The notes beneath the pieces were generated by a model. The model saw only the letters and a program-made list of their open reading frames with translations. It had not been told where the DNA came from and did not search any database. The position numbers and the translations under genes were made by a program. From contig DJFN01000209.1 in the NCBI GenBank assembly GCA_002432085.1, positions 29,086-36,100 of the forward strand: a stretch of 7,015 nt of DNA, given 5' to 3'. The first letter of the stretch is position 1; each line of letters starts with the position of its first letter. Shown piece by piece: positions 1 through 5,800 of this stretch. The DNA is from Flavobacteriales bacterium UBA5871 (lineage in GTDB: Bacteria > Bacteroidota > Bacteroidia > Flavobacteriales_D > Crocinitomicaceae).

Positions 1-125
1 CTTATACGGTAACGCTGCACGTTTACAAAGCCTGTCAGCATTACATCCTGAAAAAGCGCATCACGGTTTCCAATAAGGAGAAATACGCGACTTCGAATCC
101 AAAACCGAAGCCTAAGAAGCCGTAA
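1..125 (+). CDS. C-terminal fragment of a probable PKD-domain surface protein (5' end outside window)
   Basis: An open frame enters from the left edge (first full codon at base 3) and stops at TAA 123-125, giving 40 visible residues that begin YTVTLHVYKAC. The first partial codon ends in CT, so the residue before it is Ser, Pro, Thr or Ala. That fits the (S/T)YTVTL last-strand signature of PKD/Ig-like domains in Bacteroidota surface proteins. After the strand come a basic stretch (ILKKRITVSNKEK) and a tail rich in Lys and Pro that ends PKPKKP. The tail does not look like a T9SS sorting domain. The gene converges on the 188-residue gene, with 9 bp between the two stop codons and no visible terminator for it. 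The PKD assignment rests on one strand only, and the rest of the protein is unseen. That the frame is a real coding end is more certain than the family. Confidence 0.55.
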   Translation, partial: YTVTLHVYKACQHYILKKRITVSNKEKYATSNPKPKPKKP

Positions 126-134
126 TCCCGCTAC

Positions 135-701
135 TTACTTCTGCTTTGACTTTAGCTGATCCTTTACGGCCTTGTAAACGATCTTCATAACGTACTTGGC
201 AACATAGTTCCGGGCTTCATTATTGGAATAAATTCCCGAAAGCTCCAGGGTTCCTGTCAAACCGATCATGCCGTCACCATCGATTAGTAAGACTTTCTGT
301 TCTGCTTCGTTGAGTACTTTGCAGTTATATTCGATCGGTTGAGCCAGTGAGAAGTCTGCCGAATTGATAACCGGCGACCAGATCATATCGATTGCTATAT
401 CGTTCAGCGGAATGATAATCGTACGACAATTGACAGGATCACCGTAATTCAGAGAGCCATAGGTCACCCGCACGGGAATGTCGTCGAATTTCTTGGCCGC
501 TTTACAATCATTGTTAAGCGTACTTCCTTTCTTTAACAAGGATGATGCGTCGGTTTCTACCGATTGCGAGCTCCAGCTTGTGTTGTATTGACAGGAAATG
601 TTTTGCTCATTGTTGTAGGAAATCACGTTGAGCTCGATCAGGATGGTTAGTGCCAGCAACGTTCCGGCAGTGATCAGCAAGGTTGACTTCAGAATTTTCA
701 T
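135..701 (-). CDS. Hypothetical membrane-anchored or exported protein with four cysteines
   Basis: I do not recognise a family for this 188-residue protein. A short basic N-terminus (MKILK) is followed by a hydrophobic segment at about residues 7-22. No clean signal-peptidase site follows, so an uncleaved N-terminal anchor with the rest in the periplasm is the simplest reading. The soluble part has exactly four cysteines (37, 66, 92, 127), which could form two disulfides outside the cytoplasm. It also has alternating hydrophobic stretches typical of beta structure (about 75-130), a DGDG at 141-144, and a basic amphipathic C-terminal helix (about 162-188, rich in Lys). The ATG at 699-701 is the only start that keeps the membrane segment, and no Shine-Dalgarno lies upstream. 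The gene follows the greA-HIT terminator and therefore probably has its own promoter. It converges on the fragment at the left edge. That it is a real gene is likely; its function is unknown. Confidence 0.75.
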   Translation of the reverse strand: MKILKSTLLITAGTLLALTILIELNVISYNNEQNISCQYNTSWSSQSVETDASSLLKKGSTLNNDCKAAKKFDDIPVRVTYGSLNYGDPVNCRTIIIPLNDIAIDMIWSPVINSADFSLAQPIEYNCKVLNEAEQKVLLIDGDGMIGLTGTLELSGIYSNNEARNYVAKYVMKIVYKAVKDQLKSKQK

Positions 702-716
702 GCGTCGAATTTACAG

Positions 717-748
717 CAAAAGATTCAGCAGTGTCGACCTGAAACAAA
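717..748 (-). promoter_or_regulatory. Weak candidate promoter for the 188-residue gene
   Basis: On the minus strand a TTTG (748-745) is followed after 20 bp by ATCTTTTG (724-717). This resembles the Bacteroidota -33/-7 arrangement, but the conserved TA of the -7 box (TAnnTTTG) is missing. Initiation here would leave a very short leader before the ATG at 701. The -33 element overlaps the T-run of the upstream terminator. It is reported because the gene lies beyond a strong terminator and needs a start signal. Confidence 0.25.
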
Positions 749-774
749 AAACCTGTTCCGGAATCCGAAACAGG
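745..774 (-). terminator. Intrinsic terminator of the greA-HIT unit
   Basis: As minus-strand RNA this is a 10-bp uninterrupted stem (CCUGUUUCGG paired with CCGGAACAGG, with one U-G wobble) and an AUU triloop, followed directly by six U residues. On the plus strand the wobble becomes a C-A mismatch and the stem is followed by CTTATTTT, so the minus direction is clearly better. It begins 29 bases after the HIT stop codon and ends the greA-HIT transcript before the 188-residue gene. Confidence 0.88.
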
Positions 775-802
775 CTTATTTTAAATGCATTTTCAGCAGC
801 TT

Positions 803-1192
803 TTATGCTTCGCGGATAGTCCTGGCTATCTCAGCCAGCTCTTCTTGCGTCAATTGCAGTTTTTCGCGTGAAAAGTTCATATCGTTCATGGCATCCATCG
901 GAACCAGGTGAATGTGCGCGTGCGGCACTTCCAGTCCGATAACGGTTACGCCCACTTTCTTGCAGGGAAAAGCCGTCTTTACCTTTTTTGCAACGCCTTT
1001 GGCAAATACCATCATATCACCCAGCAGCTCATCTTCCATATCGAAGATGTAATCCACTTCTGTTTTCGGGATCACGAGCACATGCCCCTTTCGCAATGGC
1101 ATGATATCGAGGAACGCCAGGAAACGGTCATCCTCGGCCACTTTGTGACAGGGAATTTCTCCGTTAACGATACGGGTAAAAAGCGTTGCCAT
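803..1192 (-). CDS. HIT-family (histidine triad) nucleotide-binding hydrolase
   Basis: This 129-residue cytosolic protein has the length and pattern of the Hint/HinT branch of the HIT superfamily. The N-terminal FTRIVNGEIPCHKVAEDD matches the family opening (FxKIIxGEIP...V.ED), followed by FLDIMPLRKGHVLVIPK at about 27-43. The signature triad is HAHIH at 91-95 (pattern H-x-H-x-H-hydrophobic), with the middle His93 the expected nucleophile for hydrolysis of nucleoside phosphoramidates or aminoacyl adenylates, as known for Hint proteins. Just before it GLEVP stands where eukaryotic Hint1 has GQSVY, a change common in bacterial members. The substrate cannot be read from sequence. Its ATG shares a base with the greA stop (TGATG), so translation is probably coupled to greA and both come from the greA promoter. 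The terminator at 745-774 ends the unit. The family is secure; the exact physiological reaction is inferred. Confidence 0.95.
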   Translation of the reverse strand: MATLFTRIVNGEIPCHKVAEDDRFLAFLDIMPLRKGHVLVIPKTEVDYIFDMEDELLGDMMVFAKGVAKKVKTAFPCKKVGVTVIGLEVPHAHIHLVPMDAMNDMNFSREKLQLTQEELAEIARTIREA

Positions 1193-1194
1193 CA
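1190..1194 (-). promoter_or_regulatory. TGATG stop-start overlap coupling greA to the HIT gene
   Basis: The greA stop TGA (1194-1192) and the HIT start ATG (1192-1190) share one A on the minus strand. No Shine-Dalgarno is visible within the greA end before the HIT start, so reinitiation by ribosomes finishing greA is the likely way the second gene is translated. Confidence 0.8.
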
Positions 1195-1665
1195 GCGTGT
1201 AATGGAAATGATTTCGAACTGGATAACGCCATTCGGTGTTTGTACGTCGGCAATATCACCTGCCTTTTTACCAAGCAGTCCTTTTCCGATCGGTGAATCG
1301 ATGGAGATCTTCTTGGCTTTGAGGTCGGCTTCGCTTTCGGCTACGAGCGTGTATTCCATTTCCATTCCATTGGAAACGTTCTTGATGGTAACGGTCGAAA
1401 GAATGAACACTTTGCTGTCGTCGATCATCGAGTTGTCAATGATACGCGCTTTGGAAATGAGCTCTTCCATCTTGGCGATCTTCATTTCCAGCAATCCCTG
1501 CGCTTCCTTGGCGGCATCGTATTCGGCATTTTCAGAAAGATCGCCTTTATCGCGTGCTTCGGCAATCTGCTCCGAAATGATCGGACGTTGCACCGTTTTC
1601 ATATCGTGCAGCTCGTCTTTCAGTTTTTTCAGCCCTTCTTCCGTGTAATATGCAATATCGGACAT
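1192..1665 (-). CDS. greA: Transcription elongation/cleavage factor GreA
   Basis: At 157 residues this is full length for GreA (E. coli about 158). GreA enters the RNA polymerase secondary channel and stimulates cleavage of backtracked transcripts. The N-terminal coiled-coil finger spans about 1-75 and carries the hallmark stretch EARDKGDLSENAEYDAAKE (37-55). The two acidic tip residues that hold the catalytic Mg2+ are Asp42 and Glu45, matching D41 and E44 of E. coli. The C-terminal FKBP-like domain that binds polymerase shows SPIGKGLLGKKAGD at about 124-137 and ends in FEIISITR. The start at 1665 gives the expected MSDIAYYTEEGLKKLKDEL opening. It is the first gene of a two-gene unit with the HIT protein and is preceded by a clear Bacteroidota promoter and a leader hairpin. 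No key residue is missing. GreA rather than GreB is indicated by the NAEY finger context and the Bacteroidota background. Confidence 0.97.
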   Translation of the reverse strand: MSDIAYYTEEGLKKLKDELHDMKTVQRPIISEQIAEARDKGDLSENAEYDAAKEAQGLLEMKIAKMEELISKARIIDNSMIDDSKVFILSTVTIKNVSNGMEMEYTLVAESEADLKAKKISIDSPIGKGLLGKKAGDIADVQTPNGVIQFEIISITR

Positions 1666-1695
1666 AATGTATGCTTTTGTGTCGTGCTATAAATA

Positions 1696-1729
1696 ACAAC
1701 AAGAGAGCCCTTATGGACTCTCCTGTTGT
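1696..1729 (-). terminator. Long hairpin: terminator of the porV-like unit and 5' leader hairpin of greA
   Basis: As minus-strand RNA, bases 1729-1715 pair with 1710-1696 in a continuous 15-bp stem: ACAACA/UGUUGU, G-U, GAGAG/CUCUC, U-G, CC/GG, closed by an AUAA loop. In plus-strand RNA the two wobbles become mismatches (A-C and C-A), so it is directional. The 3' arm runs into UGUUGUUAUUUAU, moderately U-rich but not a pure U-run, so termination may be incomplete. It starts 23 bases after the porV-like stop. It also lies just downstream of the greA promoter, so it would be within the first bases of the greA mRNA. Confidence 0.7.
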
Positions 1730-1731
1730 AA

Positions 1732-1762
1732 CAAATATAGATTTTTCTATCCTTATTTCAAA
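1732..1762 (-). promoter_or_regulatory. greA-HIT promoter (Bacteroidota -33/-7 type)
   Basis: On the minus strand TTTG at 1762-1759, a 19-bp spacer and TATATTTG at 1739-1732 match the Bacteroidota housekeeping promoter (TTTG-N19/20-TAnnTTTG) at every defined base. The -33 element lies inside the last codons of the porV-like gene. Initiation is expected around 1725-1729, giving a greA leader of about 60 nt that begins within the hairpin at 1696-1729. The transcription start is inferred, not seen. Confidence 0.75.
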
Positions 1763-2817
1763 CTAATGGCGACACCAAAAGTGTGAACAATTCCGAAATT
1801 TCCAGCCATTCGCATCGCGTACTCAACACCGAGTGCGGATTTGTTTTTACCAACGAGTGCATCTACAGAGAAACCTGCAGTTGGTCCTACGAAGGTATTC
1901 GAACGGTTTTCAGTGTCGAACATCTGACGCTCGATCACGTAACCTGCACGGATGTTGAACGCCAGTTTCTCAGCTGAGAAGCCGTAGTCAGCACCTACGC
2001 GGTATTGGTCATATTGGAACGAGTTTGCCGTGAAAGCCAGGCAGGCAGTCAGTTTGTTTGACTCGTTGAAGATGAAGTCATACGAAGCACCGATGTTCAG
2101 CAACGAAGGAAGCTCGTAGGTAGCAGAACGCTGCTCCAGTGTAGCGAGGTTACCATCGTTGATGTAGTTTACTTCTGTAGAAAGACCGTCACCTTTGTAG
2201 CGCATAACCGGACCAACGTTTTTCAGGGCGATACCCAGTTTCATCTGGTCCTGCTCACCTGTTACGTAGCGGATACCTGCATCAAATGCGATCCCGGTAG
2301 CTCTCAGGTTGGAGATGCTTTCGCTGATCACTTTGAAGTTGACACCACCATAGATGCTTTGGGAGAACGAGCGTGCATATCCTACGTTGAATACGTTCAT
2401 ACGCGGGTTGAACACACCGATACCTCCTTCCGGCAGGTCTACTGTTGTGATCTGGATATCACCGTAGTTCAGCGATTGGATAGACACTGCAATCACACTG
2501 GATTCGGAAACGCGCTGTGCGATACCTGCGCTGTTGAGCTTGATACCTGCGTTACCCAGCCAGTTGGTGTGGTTGAATTTAAGCTGCGTCTTGTCCGTAA
2601 AAGCCAGACCGGCAACATTGGTGAAGGTAGCTTCGAGTCCGTTGACACTTGCAACACCTGCATCACCAAAAGCGGAACTTCTCGCCCATGGGTTCATCAG
2701 CAACTGGCTTGCACCTGCTGATCCCGCACGGTCTTCGTTTCCGGCGAAGGCGACGGAGCAGCTGAACACTGCTCCGGCAACCGCCGCATATTTAAATACT
2801 TGATTAATCGTTTTCAT
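1753..2817 (-). CDS. PorV/PorQ-family outer-membrane beta-barrel protein
   Basis: This 354-residue protein has a signal peptide (basic MKTINQVFK, hydrophobic core, probable cleavage after AFA at 25). The mature N-terminus reads AGSAGASQLLMNPWARSSAFGDAGVASVNGLEATFTNVAGLAF (about 31-73, seen in parts). This is the PorV/PorQ hallmark of an A-rich start, 'ARxxxxGDAGVA' and an 'NPAGLA'-like motif, here NVAGLA. The rest alternates hydrophobic and polar residues in beta-barrel strands (FNVGYARSF, GVNFKVIS, GIALKNVGPV, IGASYDF, FNIRAGYVI) and ends FGVAISLK. Characterised relatives belong to T9SS: PorV caps the translocon Sov/SprA and carries CTD cargo to the attachment complex, and PorQ belongs to that complex. 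Which role this paralogue has cannot be told. The gene lies 26 bp after the 1389-residue cargo-like gene, with no promoter or terminator between, so they are almost certainly co-transcribed. That suggests a dedicated partner. Confidence 0.88.
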   Translation of the reverse strand: MKTINQVFKYAAVAGAVFSCSVAFAGNEDRAGSAGASQLLMNPWARSSAFGDAGVASVNGLEATFTNVAGLAFTDKTQLKFNHTNWLGNAGIKLNSAGIAQRVSESSVIAVSIQSLNYGDIQITTVDLPEGGIGVFNPRMNVFNVGYARSFSQSIYGGVNFKVISESISNLRATGIAFDAGIRYVTGEQDQMKLGIALKNVGPVMRYKGDGLSTEVNYINDGNLATLEQRSATYELPSLLNIGASYDFIFNESNKLTACLAFTANSFQYDQYRVGADYGFSAEKLAFNIRAGYVIERQMFDTENRSNTFVGPTAGFSVDALVGKNKSALGVEYAMRMAGNFGIVHTFGVAISLK

Positions 2818-2843
2818 ACTCTTTGCTTAACAGTAAAGATGGA

Positions 2844-5800
2844 TTAAATATTCTCCAGGTCGACCTGGCGCATTCCTCCAAAGAACTTGATGACACGCTC
2901 ACCGATTCCAGGCACTTCAACATGGATCATGTAAACGCCGCTGGCAATCGGAATACCTTTCTGGTTTTTCAAATCCCAGTCGATAGATGTCACCTGGTTG
3001 TCTTTCTTGAAGCTACGCACCATTTTTCCGCTGACGTTGTAGATTTTCACCGTACACTGATCCGGCAGGTTCGTGATTTTCACACGGTTGTCCAGACGGT
3101 TACGCTCGTATTCTGAGAACGCATAGTACGGGTTCGGAACTACATTGATCATGTCGAGAGCGCTTTCAAGCTGCTCACGGCTTGCGATAGTTGTCTGAAG
3201 ATCATCCATGCTCCAGGAGTATTTCGGTTTTCCACCGTTCTCACCTGTTGCCACAAAGTCTTTGTACTTCTTGTTTACGTAGGCACTGATACGTACATCT
3301 GTTTCCAGCAGCTCATGACCGTCTGCAAGCAATACGTTCGTTACCCACATGAGGCTTGTCACGATCTTGCTGTAGTCAGAGTTGGTAGCAGCCATGTAAC
3401 GATCGTATACCCATGTGTTGGTTCCGTCGTAGTACTGGCTACCGGTTGTACCGATGTTGTAACCGAATACCCAAACCGGGTGCAATCCACCGAACACCGG
3501 AACACCGTTCTCATCGATGTATGTAGATGTCGGGTTCCAGATCATGTCTGCTCCGTTGTGTCCTCCAAGGAAGGAGTTCTCACCGAAGGCCATGTGGAGA
3601 CGCACACCTGTTTCGAGGTCGATCGCGTATCCAGGGAACCATCCCATACCCATTGTTCCGGTACCGTCAGGCTGACCTTCTTTGTTAACGGAGAGGGAAG
3701 CTCTCAGTTTACCTGGGTCCTGACCACCGATGTTCAGGTTAGCATCACGACCAAGCTCAACTACCACACAGCGTGTCCACTTGGACTTATCCGACGTGAG
3801 GACGATATCGATACTTGGTGCGTAAGAGATACGCGCTCTCTCACGCGCCTGCTGGAATCCTACATAAGGGTATGCCAGCGGCATGTAATCAGCTTCATGA
3901 CCTACCAGCTTGTGTGGAGCGATTCCACCTCCGAGGAGCGAGCTGAACATTCCGTCAGGCGCACCACCGGCTTCATCCGGGTAGTTACATGGGTTCAGGT
4001 ATGGAGGACCATCAGGAACACAGTCTGCATCTGCAGGCTCATACGTACCGTCTCTAATCCAGTTTGTCGGGAAGAACAGATCGTCATCCTGAACAAATCG
4101 TAACCATTGCTTCGTTGAATCCGGGAAGTCGATATTCGCACCGATCGCATCGGCATAAAGCTTATCGTCGTTGCTACCACCTCCGATACGCTTGTAAGGA
4201 GTTTGCTGGATAGAGATAGATACACCCCACTGCGGAACGATCTGCTCGTTACCCTGGCTAATCGTTACTTCGGAAGTAACCGAGTCAAGCAGGTCACCAT
4301 CTTCGTAATTGTAGCGGTAAATAACCCAGCTTGCAGTATCGATACCACCTTCCTCATCAGGATCTGTAGGTGTGTAATCGCGGAATTCGCACTCGAAGTA
4401 GCCACCTACCAGGTTCAGCGGGTCAACCACTTTCACGTTGATCGGTGCACCACCGTAATCGTATTCAGGTGTCTGCATGTAACCTGTCTGAACGATCTCG
4501 TTTTCAGAAGCTGTTGTCAGCTTGAGCATGTTGTTACCGTTTCCGACACCGTCAAGACGTGTAACACGTGGTGTCTGACCGTACACAGCATTTGTAATCG
4601 TACCACCCAATTCAGGTGCAGGATTGTGCGGAACAGCCGGTTTTGGAGAGATCGCAGAACCGTCTGCATTGATACGGGAGCGCAGGTATGGCATTTTCTG
4701 TCCATCGAGTGCTGCCGGATCCGTCGGGTCGTATTGCTTGTAGTTGTTGTAACCGTAAGCAACAGCAATGTAATAGTATGTCTTGTGGTTAACCAGTTTA
4801 CGGTCACCGGTAGCGAAGAGGTCTTCAGTTACACGGAACGAGTGACGGATACCTTTATCGGTATTTTGTGCAGCCACTTTTTCAACCGGACGGGAGAACC
4901 CGAGTGATTCGTCAAATTCGAAATTGATCAGACGTCCAACACCGTTCACGATGTCGCACTGAGCTACCAGACGCGCTTTTTGTGTACCACCCTCTGTGTT
5001 GTCGATATCAGCTACGGAAGATTCATCGTTCAACATCTGATAGATCTGGTAACCTTCAAAGCGGTAGAAGCGGTCAACTCCCGGATCAACGATGTTGATC
5101 TTGTCTTCTTCGATGTATTGCTCCTTGTAGTTATTGGAGTAAGAAGGGTTGTCGATCGTCAGGATCAGCTCGTTGTTCAATTCCTGGATGGAAAGTACAG
5201 GAGCGTGAGGCGGCTCGAGGATACGGAAGCAGTTGTCGAAGAGAGCCTGTGCTTTTGTATCCGCACGCTTCAGTGCACGAACAGAAGCCATTACATCACC
5301 TTCGTTGCTGCGGGCGTAAACGATACCTACGGTAATGTTGTTCACAGCACCCGGACGCAGTGTAAACGGACCAGCAGACTGAACGAAACGACGGTCACCG
5401 GAAGGGTTACTTGTCGATCCGGCACCAGCAGGCTCGTACTCAGACCATGTGTCAAATGCAGGCGTTACACCTTCAGTTGCCCAGTCGAGTGTATCTGAAT
5501 CAGCAGGGAACATATAGCCTGACTTAACAGATGTTGAACCGGCAGAACCAGCGAAACCGCTACCACCGTACACCATGTTGTCGCCAAAACGCCAGTTACC
5601 TTTCATGTAGTTGTAGTACTGTGCAGCGCTTGTAGGGTCAGACTGCGTTGCAGCACCACCCGTACCTGTATAGTAGCAGAAACGACGCATACCGAAACGC
5701 TCGTTATCAACGATGTTGTCACCGTAACCGATACCGAGTCCAGGGTAAACGATACCACCTGCAGCGATTGCAGTTTCTGTTCTGCTATCAGGGTTACCGC

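Noticed and set aside
90..134. Possible terminator between the convergent genes (repeated GGCTTC on the minus strand)
   Set aside because: The repeat is direct, not inverted, so it does not form a stem.
628..819. Small plus-strand open frame over the start of the 188-residue gene
   Set aside because: It runs through the terminator at 745-774 and the 5' end of the opposing gene, and has no domain or start signal.
908..1648. Long plus-strand open frame (246 codons) opposite HIT and greA
   Set aside because: It lies wholly antisense to two genes with unmistakable family motifs and spans their junction. Its translation is Ser/Ile/Phe-rich low-complexity with no recognisable domain, as expected for the reverse of these codons.
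2748..2768. Possible lipoprotein signal in the PorV-like protein (VFSC, Cys20)
   Set aside because: Phe at the -2 position is poor for a lipobox, while AFA-G at 25/26 is a good signal peptidase I site and puts the PorV/PorQ hallmark at the usual distance from the mature N-terminus.
2818..2843. Possible Shine-Dalgarno AAAGAG before the porV-like start
   Set aside because: It ends one base from the ATG, too close to act as a Shine-Dalgarno, and none of the other visible starts in the window has one.
3315..4103. Plus-strand open frame of 262 codons
   Set aside because: It is a shadow of the 1389-residue gene. Its composition is dominated by Val, Thr, Cys and Arg, which is what the complement of this gene's codons gives. 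There is no signal peptide, motif or upstream signal.
4203..4907. Plus-strand open frame of 234 codons
   Set aside because: It has the same Val/Thr/Cys-rich antisense composition and sits entirely within the coding region of the giant protein.
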